Assembly: GCA_005884465.1 (NCBI GenBank)
Contig: VAZH01000001.1
Coordinates: 1-27,433, forward strand
Length of the DNA: 27,433 nt
Direction: 5' to 3'
DNA from: Alphaproteobacteria bacterium
Lineage (GTDB): Bacteria > Pseudomonadota > Alphaproteobacteria > Rhizobiales > Xanthobacteraceae
In this document: piece by piece, positions 1 through 9,945 of the stretch
How the letters are laid out: each line of letters begins with the position of its first letter
Numbering within the stretch: the stretch's first letter is position 1
Program-made: the position numbers and the translations under genes
The notes under the pieces: model-generated
What the model saw: the letters and a program-made list of their open reading frames with translations, nothing else
Told to the model about the DNA's origin: nothing
Database searches by the model: none

Positions 1-71
1 GAGAAATTTCTGATGATGAGACCAAATTGATCCGAGAGGTGGCGATTTGGTATCAGTCCGACAAATTTCTC
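1..71. repeat. 27-bp imperfect inverted repeat
   Basis: Positions 1-27 and 45-71 are reverse complements at 20 of 27 positions without gaps, separated by 17 bases. The outer nine (GAGAAATTT / AAATTTCTC) and inner seven (ACCAAAT / ATTTGGT) pair perfectly. The left arm starts at the window edge, so the repeat may be longer. I do not recognise it as the end of a known insertion sequence. Confidence 0.6.
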
Positions 72-209
72 TACGTTGCCAAAGCGGCGAACCAGATGAA
101 GTCCCGCGTTGTCGCGATCGACCTCAAACTTGTGCGGAGCATCCACTACCTGCCCATGCATGTGAAGGTTGTCTCGGGCTCGCTTATCAAAGGCATTTAT
201 CCGCCGTGA
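3..209 (+). CDS. 3' end of an unidentified gene (partial)
   Basis: The frame is open from the left edge of the window to a TGA at 207-209, giving about 68 residues that end in LIKGIYPP. The peptide has a normal mix of hydrophobic, acidic and basic residues, unlike the Arg/Pro/Ala-rich peptides that come from reading GC-rich genes in the wrong frame, and its codons are less GC-biased than those of the neighbours. It converges on guaB with a three-base gap. I recognise no family. The first 71 bases are also an imperfect inverted repeat, so this could be a gene end fused to a repeat, or a chance open frame. No start can be assigned because the gene would begin outside the window. Confidence 0.35.
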   Translation, partial: EISDDETKLIREVAIWYQSDKFLYVAKAANQMKSRVVAIDLKLVRSIHYLPMHVKVVSGSLIKGIYPP

Positions 210-212
210 TCC

Positions 213-1865
<1,653 letters not shown>

Positions 1866-1877
1866 TCAAATCCCGTT

Positions 1878-2126
1878 TCAGCGCGGGTAACCCGGCGGCG
1901 GCCCGTGCTGGCGGATCGCTTCCACCACCTCCCGGTGCCGGCGCTCCTCCCGTTTCATATGGACCGCGATCACCGCGTGCGCCGACGGCACCAGCCACAG
2001 GACGTGAAAAACCAGCCCGAAAATCGCGCAAAACACGATCAGCACCAGATTGAAAATCGCCGAGAAAGGCTGCCCGTTCAGGAGCAGCCCGAGCGGCGGC
2101 AGCAAGGCAGCGAGGACATAGATCAT
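1878..2126 (-). CDS. YqaE/Pmp3-type small membrane protein
   Basis: The 82-residue product has two hydrophobic segments (about residues 2-16 and 21-47), the LPPLG motif at 9-13 and a second helix that ends in VPSAHAV, the pattern of the Pmp3/YqaE (UPF0057) family. Family members are proteolipid-like inner-membrane proteins linked to stress and ion homeostasis. The basic family is only about 50-55 residues; this copy has an additional charged tail (KREERRHREVVEAIRQ) ending in GPPPGYPR. The start at 2126 is preceded by GGAG eight bases upstream; a longer frame to 2162 adds twelve residues without a good ribosome-binding site. It is divergent from the MFS gene across 131 bp. The function is inferred from family resemblance only. 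Confidence 0.72.
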   Translation of the reverse strand: MIYVLAALLPPLGLLLNGQPFSAIFNLVLIVFCAIFGLVFHVLWLVPSAHAVIAVHMKREERRHREVVEAIRQHGPPPGYPR

Positions 2127-2257
2127 CGTCAGATCTCCGGCGGCGTCCGGGATTATTGTCACGCAGATTTAGGTGGTTTCCGGCGTTCCGCAATGGCCTG
2201 TGCGGCAACGGGGTGATACAGCCCGTTCTCCTCCCTCCTGTCGCTTCCTGAATCTCC

Positions 2258-3730
2258 ATGAAAAAAGAACGCCTGATCCCGCTCATCGTGGCCACCGCCC
2301 TGTTCATGGAAAACATGGATTCGACGGTGATCGCGACTTCGCTTCCGGCGATCGCGGCGGATATCGGCACCAGCCCGCTGACGCTGAAGCTCGCCATCAC
2401 CTCGTATCTGTTGTCGCTCGCGGTATTCATCCCGGCAAGCGGCTGGACCGCCGATCGCTTCGGCGCCCGCATGGTGTTCAGTCTCGCGGTCGCCGTTTTC
2501 ATGATCGGCTCGATCGGTTGCGCGCTGTCCTCCTCGGTCAACCATTTTGTGATCGCGCGCATCCTGCAAGGCGCCGGCGGCGCGATGATGACGCCGGTCG
2601 GACGGCTGGTGCTGCTGCGCTCTATTGACAAGAGCGCGCTTGTCAACGCGATGGCGTGGGTCACCGTGCCGGCGCTGATCGGGCCGGTAATCGGTCCGCC
2701 GCTCGGCGGCTTCATCACCACCTATTTCTCGTGGCACTGGATCTTCCTGATCAACATTCCGATCGGCCTCATCGGCATCTTCATGGCGCTGCGCTACATC
2801 GACCCGATCCGCAGCGAGGACCCCGAACGGTTCGATCTCTACGGGCTGGTGCTCGCGGGAATAGGCCTTGGTGGCATCGCGTTCGGGCTTTCGGTCGCAG
2901 GCCTCAATCTGTTGCCCTGGCCGAGCGTTGCCGCTCTCGTGGTGATCGGATCGATTTCGATGACGCTCTATGTGATCCACGCCAGGCGAACCGGATCGCC
3001 GGTACTCGATTTTTCGCTGCTGCGACTGCCGACACTGCGCGCCAGCATCATCGGCGGATTTCTGTTTCGCCTCGGCATCGGCGCACTGCCGTTTCTGCTG
3101 CCGCTGTTGATGCAGGTCGGATTCGGCCTGTCGCCGTTTCAATCCGGATTGGTGACGTTTGCCTCCGCGGTCGGCGCGATGGGCATGAAGACGCTGGCGG
3201 CGCGCATCATCCGGACTTTCGGCTTCCGCAATATCATGGTGGTCAACGCGATCGTGAGTTCGCTGCTTCTCGCAGCCTCCGCGCTGTTCACGGCATCGAC
3301 GCCGCTGCTCCTGATCATGATCATTCTCGTGGTCGGCGGCTTCTTCCGCTCGCTGCAGTTCACCGCCATCAACACCGTCGCCTATGCCGAGGTCGAGCCG
3401 GCGCAGATGAGCCGGGCCACCACTCTGGTCAGCGTCAACCAGCAACTGGCGATCTCCGCCGGCGTTGCCGTCGGCGCGTTCTCGGTGGAAGCCACCATGA
3501 TGGTGCGCCATGTCAGCGAGTTGAGCGCGGCGGAGTTTCCGCCGGCGTTCATCGTCGTCGCGATCATCTCCGCGGCGTCGACTTATTTCTTCTGGCAAAT
3601 GCCTGACGATGCCGGGCACGAAATCTCCGGCCGCAAGGCGGTCGAGATTTCCAGCCGCAAGGGCGCGGCGAAAGCCGCCGCCAAGGCCGCCAGCGAAACC
3701 ACCGAAGACGCGAGGGATCAAAGGCTGTGA
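2258..3730 (+). CDS. MFS transporter, DHA2 (14-TM) drug-exporter type
   Basis: The 490-residue inner-membrane protein is predicted to export small molecules with proton antiport. The N-terminal helix contains MDSTVIATSLP (20-30), the DHA2 motif D1 pattern. Loop 2-3 carries GWTADRFGAR (62-71, motif A), and PALIGPVIGPPLGGFI (138-153) is the antiporter motif C region. Many further hydrophobic helices follow, and the C-terminal tail is Lys/Ala-rich and cytosolic in character. It resembles MdtD/EmrB-like proteins, but the substrate cannot be predicted. No periplasmic adaptor (EmrA/HlyD-type) gene lies next to it. The ATG at 2258 has no recognisable Shine-Dalgarno sequence; the upstream bases are pyrimidine-rich. 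It converges on rlmE. Confidence 0.9.
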   Translation: MKKERLIPLIVATALFMENMDSTVIATSLPAIAADIGTSPLTLKLAITSYLLSLAVFIPASGWTADRFGARMVFSLAVAVFMIGSIGCALSSSVNHFVIARILQGAGGAMMTPVGRLVLLRSIDKSALVNAMAWVTVPALIGPVIGPPLGGFITTYFSWHWIFLINIPIGLIGIFMALRYIDPIRSEDPERFDLYGLVLAGIGLGGIAFGLSVAGLNLLPWPSVAALVVIGSISMTLYVIHARRTGSPVLDFSLLRLPTLRASIIGGFLFRLGIGALPFLLPLLMQVGFGLSPFQSGLVTFASAVGAMGMKTLAARIIRTFGFRNIMVVNAIVSSLLLAASALFTASTPLLLIMIILVVGGFFRSLQFTAINTVAYAEVEPAQMSRATTLVSVNQQLAISAGVAVGAFSVEATMMVRHVSELSAAEFPPAFIVVAIISAASTYFFWQMPDDAGHEISGRKAVEISSRKGAAKAAAKAASETTEDARDQRL

Positions 3731-3759
3731 GAGGTGGCAGGCGACGACCTAGAAGTTCA

Positions 3760-3912
3760 TCATGCCCGGCCGTAGCAGTCTGCCTTGCGCAGACTGCGTA
3801 AACTTGTCTGCGATGCCGGCCATCCACGTCTTTTTTGATCGTGCAGCAAAAGTAAGCGTGGATGGCCGGGACGTCTAGCGAAGACGCGCTTCGCGCTTTT
3901 GCCCGGCCATGA
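3760..3912. repeat. Intergenic palindrome, family A copy 1 (enlarged)
   Basis: The outer ends TCATGCCCGGCC and GGCCATGA and the inner CATCCACGTCTT / GCGTGGATGGCC pair across the whole element. It lies between the convergent MFS and rlmE genes. Compared with copy 3 (15513-15601) each arm carries an extra block: 3775-3797 is a perfect 9-bp-arm hairpin (GCAGTCTGC / GCAGACTGC), and 3878-3894 is GCGAAG / CTTCGC with a 5-base loop. It may act as a bidirectional terminator or mRNA stabiliser. Confidence 0.85.
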
Positions 3913-3927
3913 CGCGGTGAGAGCACG

Positions 3928-4629
3928 CTATGGTTCCGGGCGATCTTTAGGCTGCCCCCGAAATCCCATCGCCAGCACATAGCGTTCGGAAGAGTCCTGC
4001 CGGCTCGAGGCCGGCTTGACGTGGCGGACGCTGGCAAAATCGCGCTTCAATTGCGCCAGCAATTCGGCATCCGCGCCGCTCTGAAACACTTTTGCAACAA
4101 ACGTTCCGCCGGGATTGAGCACGTCGGACGCAAAGGCAGCCGCGCCTTCGACGAGACCCAGAATGCGCAGCTGATCGGTTTTGCGATGGCCGGTGGTGTT
4201 GGCGGCCATGTCGGACAGCACGACATCCGCGCGGCCGCCTATCATCTTTAGCAATCGGCCTGGCGCGTCCTCCTTAAGAAAATCGAGCTGCGCAAAGCTG
4301 ACGCCTGGTATCTCCGGCATCTCCAGAAGGTCGATCGCGACCACCTTGCCCCTGCGATCGGCCGCGCCGACACGCTTTGCGGCAATCTGACTCCAGCCGC
4401 CCGGCGCAGCACCGAGATCGACCACTGACATGCCGGGTTTGAGGAAATGATATTTGTCGTCGATTTCGATCAATTTATAGGCCGCGCGCGAGCGCAATCC
4501 CTCCCGCCTGGCCTGCGCCACATAGGGATCGTTGAGTTGCCGCTCCAGCCAGAGTTTTGAGGACAGCTTGCGCTTGCCGCCGGTCTTGACCGTGACGTGC
4601 AACCGCCCGGTGGTATCTTTCGCCATCAT
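3928..4629 (-). CDS. rlmE: 23S rRNA (uridine-2'-O-)-methyltransferase RlmE
   Basis: This is the FtsJ/RrmJ family enzyme that methylates U2552 of 23S rRNA (E. coli numbering) in the large-subunit A loop, with SAM as donor. The 233-residue protein has the SAM-binding loop DLGAAPGGW (71-79) and the complete K-D-K-E catalytic set: Lys52 (AAYKLIEID), Asp140 ([12 protein letters not shown]), Lys180 (FVAKVF) and Glu215 ([10 protein letters not shown]). The N-terminal 25 residues are basic, as usual for alphaproteobacterial members. Two ATGs sit side by side (4629 and 4626), and AGAG lies six to nine bases upstream. It follows the Ppx/GppA gene by 31 bp on the same strand, so the two are probably co-transcribed. 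Confidence 0.96.
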   Translation of the reverse strand: MMAKDTTGRLHVTVKTGGKRKLSSKLWLERQLNDPYVAQARREGLRSRAAYKLIEIDDKYHFLKPGMSVVDLGAAPGGWSQIAAKRVGAADRRGKVVAIDLLEMPEIPGVSFAQLDFLKEDAPGRLLKMIGGRADVVLSDMAANTTGHRKTDQLRILGLVEGAAAFASDVLNPGGTFVAKVFQSGADAELLAQLKRDFASVRHVKPASSRQDSSERYVLAMGFRGQPKDRPEP

Positions 4630-4660
4630 TCAGGCTCTAGCATATCGCCAGCCGGCGCGC

Positions 4661-5761
4661 CTATCGGCATCCGCCGAGAGCGCCGTCCTCGCGCATCATC
4701 TCGACCAGCATGCCCTCGCGCAGGCCGCGATCGGCGACGCGCAGGCGCGGCAGCGGGAACGCATTGCGGATTGCGTCGAGGATGGCGCAGCCCGCCAGCA
4801 CCAAATCGGCGCGTTCGACGCTGATGCAATTGTTGTTGGCGCGTTCCTGATAGCTCATGCCGAGCAGGCACGCGATGGTCGCGGTGATGTCCGCATCGCT
4901 CATCCAGATGCCATCGACCCGGCGGCGATCGTACCGCGCCAGATTGAGATGGACGCCGGCCAGCGTGGTCACCGTGCCGGAGGTGCCGAGCAGGTGCATA
5001 TTCCTTAAGCCGCCGCCGTGCTCAGCCGCAAACGGTGCGATGTATTGCGCGACCTCCTGCACCATCATCGCATAGGATTGCGCCGTGACGTCTCTGCCGC
5101 CGAAATGCTCGGCCAAAGTGACGACGCCGAGCGGGATCGACATCCAGGCCTTGATGCGGGGTGCTGCGGCCTGCTCGTCCGGATCGCGCGCGATGCGAAC
5201 CAATTCCGTCGAGCCGCCGCCGATATCGAACAGGATGGCGCCGCGCCCTTGCGGATCGAGCAGCGGCGAGCAGCCGATCACAGCGAGCGCCGCCTCGGTC
5301 TCGCGATCGATCACTTCAAGCCGGATGCCGGTCTCGGCCGCGACCCGGTCCCGAAAGCCGTCGGCGTTCGACGCCGCGCGGCAGGCTTCGGTCGCGATCA
5401 GCCGCAGGCGTTTTGCCTTTCTGGAGTGGATTTTGTCGCGGCAGATACTGAGCGCGGCGATCGCGCGCTCAATCGCGGCGTTGCTGATGCAGCCGGTCGC
5501 CGAAATGCCCTCCCCTAGCCGGATGATCCGCGAGAATGAATCGACCACGCGAAATCCGTCGTCGGTCGGACAGGCGATCAGCAGGCGGCAATTGTTGGTG
5601 CCAAGGTCCAGCGCCGCGTAGACGCCGGTTCCCGCGGCCGGGGCGGCCGCGACCGGCCGCTGCAGCCCACTGCGCGGCACCTGGTCCTCGCCGCTGCGCG
5701 GCCTTTGGCCTTCGTCTTCGCGCGGCACGGGGCCATCGCGAAGCCGCGTGTCCTCATCCAT
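4661..5761 (-). CDS. Ppx/GppA family phosphatase (exopolyphosphatase or pppGpp phosphohydrolase)
   Basis: The family removes terminal phosphates from polyphosphate or converts pppGpp to ppGpp; sequence alone does not decide which. The 366-residue protein has the phosphate-1 motif ALDLGTNNCRLLI (50-62), the ATEACR region (123-128), the phosphate-2 motif FDIGGGSTELV (178-188) and the adenosine-type GTSGTVTTLA (258-267), all of the actin/ASKHA fold. It lacks the C-terminal HD-like domain of the roughly 500-residue E. coli Ppx, which is usual for short alphaproteobacterial members. The first 45 residues are low-complexity, rich in Arg, Pro, Asp and Gln. The ATG at 5761 has only a weak ribosome-binding site, so the true start could be internal. 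It is divergent from the molybdenum hydroxylase gene and upstream of rlmE. Confidence 0.9.
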   Translation of the reverse strand: MDEDTRLRDGPVPREDEGQRPRSGEDQVPRSGLQRPVAAAPAAGTGVYAALDLGTNNCRLLIACPTDDGFRVVDSFSRIIRLGEGISATGCISNAAIERAIAALSICRDKIHSRKAKRLRLIATEACRAASNADGFRDRVAAETGIRLEVIDRETEAALAVIGCSPLLDPQGRGAILFDIGGGSTELVRIARDPDEQAAAPRIKAWMSIPLGVVTLAEHFGGRDVTAQSYAMMVQEVAQYIAPFAAEHGGGLRNMHLLGTSGTVTTLAGVHLNLARYDRRRVDGIWMSDADITATIACLLGMSYQERANNNCISVERADLVLAGCAILDAIRNAFPLPRLRVADRGLREGMLVEMMREDGALGGCR

Positions 5762-5801
5762 TCAAAATGTCTTTCCGCGGCCAATTGAGGCCGACGAGGA
5801 A

Positions 5802-5817
5802 TTTCCGTTCACGGAAA
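5802..5817. promoter_or_regulatory. Palindrome in divergent ppx / molybdenum hydroxylase gap
   Basis: TTTCCGT and ACGGAAA (7-bp arms, 2-base centre) form a compact palindrome of operator size, 41 bp upstream of the phosphatase ATG. The remainder of the 5762-5959 gap holds a weak sigma70-like pair for the hydroxylase (TTGTCG at 5878, 17-bp spacer, TATCTG at 5901). A regulatory role is inference. Confidence 0.35.
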
Positions 5818-5959
5818 CTTTAGCAGCGCGGAGCGACGGCGCAACAGCCCTGACATGGCAGCATGCCCAATCAGGCGTTGTCGTTCGGATATGGGTGCGT
5901 TATCTGGATGCGGGCCCCCGCGAAATCGCGCGAAAACCGGGCATTTCAGGTGTCTTTCA

Positions 5960-8335
5960 ATGCAAGATCATACGTCTTCATCTGCTCTTGAAAACGCTAT
6001 CGCACTGCAAAAATTCGGCGTCGGGCAGCCGGTCCGCCGCAAGGAAGATGACACGCTGGTGCGCGGCAAAGGCAAATACACCGACGATTTCAATCTGCCT
6101 GGCCAGGCCTATGCCTGGATCGTGCGCTCGACCCATGCCCACGGGATCATCCGCGGCATCGACACGTCAGCCGCCAAAACGATGCCCGGCGTGCTCGGCG
6201 TCTGGACCGGCGCCGACCTCGCCGCCGCGAACTACGGCCCCTACACCTGCGGCCTGCCGCTGAAGAGCCGCGACGGCACGCCGCTATTGCAGACCAACCG
6301 TACCGCGCTGATGACCGACAAGGTGCGCTATGTCGGCGATCCCGTGGCGTTCGTGGTTGCCGAGACACTGGCGCAAGCGCGCGATGCCGCGGAGGCCGTT
6401 GTGGTGGATATCGATCCGCTGCCGGCCGTCACCGAGCCTGAGGAAGCGGCAAAACCCGGCGCGCCGCAGCTCTACGATCACATCCCCAACAATGTGGCGC
6501 TGGATTACCATTATGGCGACACCGCCAAGGTCGACGCCGCCTTCGCCAGCGCCGCGCATGTCACAAAACTCGATATCGTCAACACCCGCGTCGCGGTGGT
6601 GGCGATGGAACCGCGTGCGGGCCTCGCATCTTACGACAAAGCGAGCGAGCGCTACACGATCCAGGTTCCGACCCAGGGCGTCGCCGGCAATCGCATGAAC
6701 CTCGCCAGGAACATCCTGAAAGTTCCGAACGAGAAGGTGCACCTGCTGACGCCCAATGTCGGCGGCTCGTTCAGCATGAAGAACATCAACTATCCCGAAT
6801 ATCTCTGCATTCTGCATGCAGCCAAGACGCTGAACCGTCCGGTGAAATGGACCGACGAGCGCTCGACCAGCTTCCTTTCCGACAGCCATGGCCGCGCGCA
6901 GCAGATTCACGCCGAGCTTGCGCTCGATGCCGAAGGCAAGTTCCTCGCGGTCAAGGTTTCGGGCTACGGCAATCTCGGCGCCTACATCACCGGCGTCGCG
7001 CCAAGTCCGCTGTCGCTCAATGTCGGCAAGAATCTCGCCAGCGTCTATCGCACGCCGCTGATGACCGTCGACATCAAGACGGTATTGACCAACACCACGC
7101 TGATGGGCGCCTATCGCGGCGCCGGACGTCCCGAGGCGAATTACTTCATGGAGCGGCTGATCGATCGCGCGGCCGACGAGATGGGCGTCAACAGGCTGAC
7201 CTTGCGCAAGCGCAATTTCATCAAGCCGGCGCAAATGCCATTCGAAGCTTCGTCCGGCGTCACCTACGACAGCGGCGATTTCCAGGGCGTGTTCAACAAG
7301 GCGCTCGAGATTTCGGATCACGCCGGTTTTGCCAAGCGGAGAAAGGAGAGCCGCAAGCGCGGCAAGCTCCGGGGCATTGCCGTCGGCTCCTATCTCGAAG
7401 TCACCGCACCTCCCGGGGTCGAGCTCGGCAAGATCGTGTTCGAGGATGAAGGCTCGGTCCGGCTGATCACCGGGACGCTCGATTATGGCCAGGGTCACGC
7501 GACGCCGTTCGCGCAGGTGCTCTCGGCGCAACTTGGCGTGCCTTTTGAAAGCATAAAACTCGAGCAGGGCGACAGCGACCTCGTGCATACCGGCAGCGGC
7601 ACCGGCGGCTCGCGCTCCATCACGGCCACGGGGATGGCGATCGTCGAAGCCTCAAGACTGATCATCGAGAAGGGCAAGCGCGCGGCGGCGCATCTGATGG
7701 AAGCCTCCGAAGCCGACATCGAATTTGCGAATGGCCGTTTCACCATCGCCGGCACCGACCGCAGCATCGACATCATCGAGCTGGCGCGCCGCTTGCGCGA
7801 GGGCAAGATGCCGGAGGGCGTGCCGGCCTCGCTCGACGTCGACCATACCACCGAGCCGATACCATCGACCTTCCCCAACGGCTGCCACGTCGCGGAAGTC
7901 GAAATCGATCCCGAAACCGGCATCGTGCAGATCGTCCGCTATACCGGCGTCAATGACTTCGGCACCATCGTCAATCCGTTGCTCGTGGCCGGACAAATGC
8001 ATGGCGGCGTTGCGCAAGGCATCGGACAGGCGCTGATGGAATGCGTCAGCTACGATTCAAACGGCCAGCCAATCACCGGCTCGTTCATGGACTATGCGCT
8101 GCCGCGCGCCGAAGACGTTCCTGTCATGGCGGTCGGCGATCATCCGGTGCCTGCCAAATCCAATCCGCTGGGCACCAAGGGCTGCGGCGAAGCCGGCTGC
8201 GCCGGCAGCCTCGCCACCATCGTCAACGCGGTAGTCGATGCGCTCTCCGAATACGGCATCGCGCATATCGACATGCCGCTGACGCCAGAGCGCGTCTGGC
8301 GGGCGATCAGGGACGCGAAGGCGAAGGCGGCGTGA
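5960..8335 (+). CDS. Xanthine dehydrogenase/CoxL-family molybdopterin-binding subunit (orphan)
   Basis: The 791-residue protein is a large, molybdopterin-cytosine-dinucleotide-binding subunit of the molybdenum hydroxylase family, which hydroxylates aldehydes, purines or N-heteroaromatics. Evidence is the N-terminal [16 protein letters not shown] (hammerhead domain start), MGAYRGAGR (382-390) in the active-site loop and GTKGCGEAG (738-746) with the conserved catalytic Glu744. The active-site loop is AYRGAGR and not the AYxCSFR loop of true CO dehydrogenases, so this is not a form I CoxL. The usual GGGFGxK molybdopterin motif reads GGSFSMK here. No FAD or [2Fe-2S] partner gene lies in the window. 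I place the start at 5960 because the protein then begins just before the conserved region; the frame extends to 5855 but encodes Arg/Cys-rich residues. Substrate is unknown. Confidence 0.88.
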   Translation: MQDHTSSSALENAIALQKFGVGQPVRRKEDDTLVRGKGKYTDDFNLPGQAYAWIVRSTHAHGIIRGIDTSAAKTMPGVLGVWTGADLAAANYGPYTCGLPLKSRDGTPLLQTNRTALMTDKVRYVGDPVAFVVAETLAQARDAAEAVVVDIDPLPAVTEPEEAAKPGAPQLYDHIPNNVALDYHYGDTAKVDAAFASAAHVTKLDIVNTRVAVVAMEPRAGLASYDKASERYTIQVPTQGVAGNRMNLARNILKVPNEKVHLLTPNVGGSFSMKNINYPEYLCILHAAKTLNRPVKWTDERSTSFLSDSHGRAQQIHAELALDAEGKFLAVKVSGYGNLGAYITGVAPSPLSLNVGKNLASVYRTPLMTVDIKTVLTNTTLMGAYRGAGRPEANYFMERLIDRAADEMGVNRLTLRKRNFIKPAQMPFEASSGVTYDSGDFQGVFNKALEISDHAGFAKRRKESRKRGKLRGIAVGSYLEVTAPPGVELGKIVFEDEGSVRLITGTLDYGQGHATPFAQVLSAQLGVPFESIKLEQGDSDLVHTGSGTGGSRSITATGMAIVEASRLIIEKGKRAAAHLMEASEADIEFANGRFTIAGTDRSIDIIELARRLREGKMPEGVPASLDVDHTTEPIPSTFPNGCHVAEVEIDPETGIVQIVRYTGVNDFGTIVNPLLVAGQMHGGVAQGIGQALMECVSYDSNGQPITGSFMDYALPRAEDVPVMAVGDHPVPAKSNPLGTKGCGEAGCAGSLATIVNAVVDALSEYGIAHIDMPLTPERVWRAIRDAKAKAA

Positions 8336-8361
8336 GGCGCGGAATGCGCCACACCAACACT

Positions 8362-8449
8362 CGTCATACGCGGGCTTGACCCGCGTATCCATCGATCTTC
8401 ATAAGAGTCGTGGGAAGAAGATGGATGGCCGGGTCAAGCCCGGCCATGA
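8362..8449. repeat. Intergenic palindrome, family A copy 2
   Basis: Two arms (GTCATACGCGGG...CCATC and GATGGATGGCC...GGCCATGA) pair around a short centre; each arm has its own CCCG/CGGG mini-hairpin. It fills the gap between the convergent hydroxylase and MaoC-like genes and could serve both as a terminator. Confidence 0.8.
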
Positions 8450-8470
8450 AGAATTATTGCGTACAAGACG

Positions 8471-9271
8471 CTACGCCGCGGTCTGTTCGCGCGGCTGGTA
8501 GATCGCGATGTGCTGGCAATGCGCTACAGGCGCGCGGCCGTTGGCGACAACCAGCGCGTCCAGCTCGACGAAGCGGTGGCCCTTCTTTTCGTAATTGCCT
8601 GTGACTTTTGCACGCGCGGTCAATTCGTCACCACTCCTTGCCGCCGACAGAAGCTGCATCCGGCTGCCGACATGAATCCATGGACCCAGGATGGCGTTAT
8701 CGACCAGCACCCTGTTCATCACCCGCTGCACGAGGCCGGGATGGCCGAGTCCTTCGCTTATGTAAATCGGGTCACGCTCGCGCACGTCGGTCAGATATTC
8801 TTTTGCCACATCGCCAGCCCATGCGCGCGGCACCGTGCCCAGCCACTTGCCGAGTTCATATGATCTCGCATCCACTGGTCTGCGCTCGCTCACCGGCGCG
8901 GCATCAGCGAAATCCGCAATCGAGACCGATGGCGCGGCCGCCGGCAAGGACGCACTCCCGATCGCACAAAGCTGTCCGCGACTTTCGACCTGAATCGAAA
9001 GCACACCATCGCTCTCCTCGCCACTAACATCAGCGGTCTCGCCGTCATAGACGGGTTTGACGAAGCGCGCCTCGATCAACCCGTGCTCGAGAAAAGCGCG
9101 GCCCCATTTTGTAACCGGCAGGTGCATCATATAGGCCATGACATCGACACCCGGGACCAGCCCGCCGCTGAATCCGAACCGTTTTGCAACCGTATCGTCG
9201 TGCATCTTGTTTTCGGAAAGCTTTGCGGTGTTGAAGGCCTGGACGCGGTAGGGTTCGAGCCGGCTAGTCAT
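8471..9271 (-). CDS. MaoC-like hotdog-fold protein (possible acyl dehydratase)
   Basis: The 266-residue protein looks like two hotdog domains. The N-terminal half contains ENKMHDDTVAKRFGFSGG followed by LVPGVDVMAYM, which matches the hydratase-2 pattern of a catalytic His followed by a Gly-rich turn, except that the usual HG of the (R)-hydratase motif is PG here. The second half (from about residue 150) again ends in a hotdog-like sheet (RFVELDALVVANGR). The family hydrates enoyl-CoA or works on other acyl thioesters; activity is uncertain because of the replaced His. The ATG at 9271 follows AGGG at a proper distance; the open frame to 9388 adds residues of non-coding character. A sigma70-like promoter candidate lies at 9309-9336. 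The gene is divergent from the YaiI-like gene. Confidence 0.75.
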   Translation of the reverse strand: MTSRLEPYRVQAFNTAKLSENKMHDDTVAKRFGFSGGLVPGVDVMAYMMHLPVTKWGRAFLEHGLIEARFVKPVYDGETADVSGEESDGVLSIQVESRGQLCAIGSASLPAAAPSVSIADFADAAPVSERRPVDARSYELGKWLGTVPRAWAGDVAKEYLTDVRERDPIYISEGLGHPGLVQRVMNRVLVDNAILGPWIHVGSRMQLLSAARSGDELTARAKVTGNYEKKGHRFVELDALVVANGRAPVAHCQHIAIYQPREQTAA

Positions 9272-9308
9272 TCTATTTCCCTGATTATGGTTATCTTTTC
9301 TGTCGTTT

Positions 9309-9336
9309 ATCGTACGCGAAGAAAATGCGGTTGCAA
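9309..9336 (-). promoter_or_regulatory. Candidate sigma70 promoter of the MaoC-like gene
   Basis: On the minus strand TTGCAA (9336-9331), a 16-bp spacer and TACGAT (9314-9309) lie about 35 bp upstream of the ATG at 9271. The gap 9272-9436 is AT-rich compared with its surroundings. Nearer to the YaiI-like gene there is also a 6-bp inverted repeat CACGCG / CGCGTG at 9386-9391 and 9403-9408. Confidence 0.4.
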
Positions 9337-9436
9337 GCGCGGTGCCATCCGCCTTTTGCTCGCAATTCCTGTTCCGATGGAGTACCACGCGCGTCTTGAG
9401 AACGCGTGCCGCGTTGCCTAGCTAAATCCTCAACCG

Positions 9437-9934
9437 ATGACAGCCATCCTGGACACCACCCGCATCTATGTCGACGCCGACGCCTGCCCGGTCAAAGACG
9501 AAATCTACCGCGTCGCCATCCGGCACGGCCTGCCGGTCAGCGTGGTCGCGGGCAATTTCATTCGGGTGCCGCAGGATCCGCTGATCGAGCGCGTCGCGGC
9601 CGGTTCCGGGATGGACGCCGCCGACGACTGGATTGCGGAGCGCGCGGGAAAGGGCGATATCGTCATTACCTCGGATATTCCGCTGGCAAGCCGCTGCGTG
9701 AAGGCAGGCGCCGAGGTGATCGCGCCGAATGGCAAGCCGTTTACGGAACAGTCGATCGGGATGACGCTGGCAGTTCGCAACCTGATGACCGATTTGCGCT
9801 CATCGGGCGAAGTGACCGGCGGTCCCAAATCCTTCGCGCCGCGCGACCGTTCGGCTTTTGTTTCGGCCCTGGATCAGACCATCCGCCGCGTTCAGCGGCA
9901 GCGCGCTGAGCAAACCGCGCAAAAACACAGTTGA
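9437..9934 (+). CDS. YaiI/YqxD family protein (UPF0178, DUF188)
   Basis: The 165-residue protein opens with [10 protein letters not shown] (residues 11-20), the hallmark of this conserved family, followed by the matching GNFIRVP and SDIPLASRC segments. The fold is thought to be PIN-nuclease-like, with the acidic residues of the DADAC motif as a possible metal site, but no reaction is established that I can name. Length is typical. The ATG at 9437 lacks a clear Shine-Dalgarno sequence. It precedes the ABC-F gene by 11 bp on the same strand, so the two are probably one transcript. Confidence 0.9.
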   Translation: MTAILDTTRIYVDADACPVKDEIYRVAIRHGLPVSVVAGNFIRVPQDPLIERVAAGSGMDAADDWIAERAGKGDIVITSDIPLASRCVKAGAEVIAPNGKPFTEQSIGMTLAVRNLMTDLRSSGEVTGGPKSFAPRDRSAFVSALDQTIRRVQRQRAEQTAQKHS

Positions 9935-9945
9935 ACTGAAAATCC

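Noticed and set aside
2159..3721. 520-codon open frame antisense to the MFS transporter
   Set aside because: The peptide is extremely rich in Arg, Asp, Glu, Gln and His, has no recognisable domain and mirrors a clear membrane-protein gene; this is the expected shadow of GC-rich coding sequence.
6284..7588. 434-codon open frame antisense to the molybdenum hydroxylase gene
   Set aside because: No motif, composition typical of a mirrored GC-rich gene, and the plus-strand gene carries all family motifs through the same stretch.
5960..8335. Aerobic CO dehydrogenase large subunit (CoxL form I)
   Set aside because: The active-site loop is AYRGAGR and not the Cys-containing AYxCSFR loop, and coxM/coxS are absent.
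9241..9275. tRNA T-arm-like GGGTTCGAGCC
   Set aside because: It codes for the N-terminus of the MaoC-like protein, and no acceptor, D or anticodon stems can be built around it.
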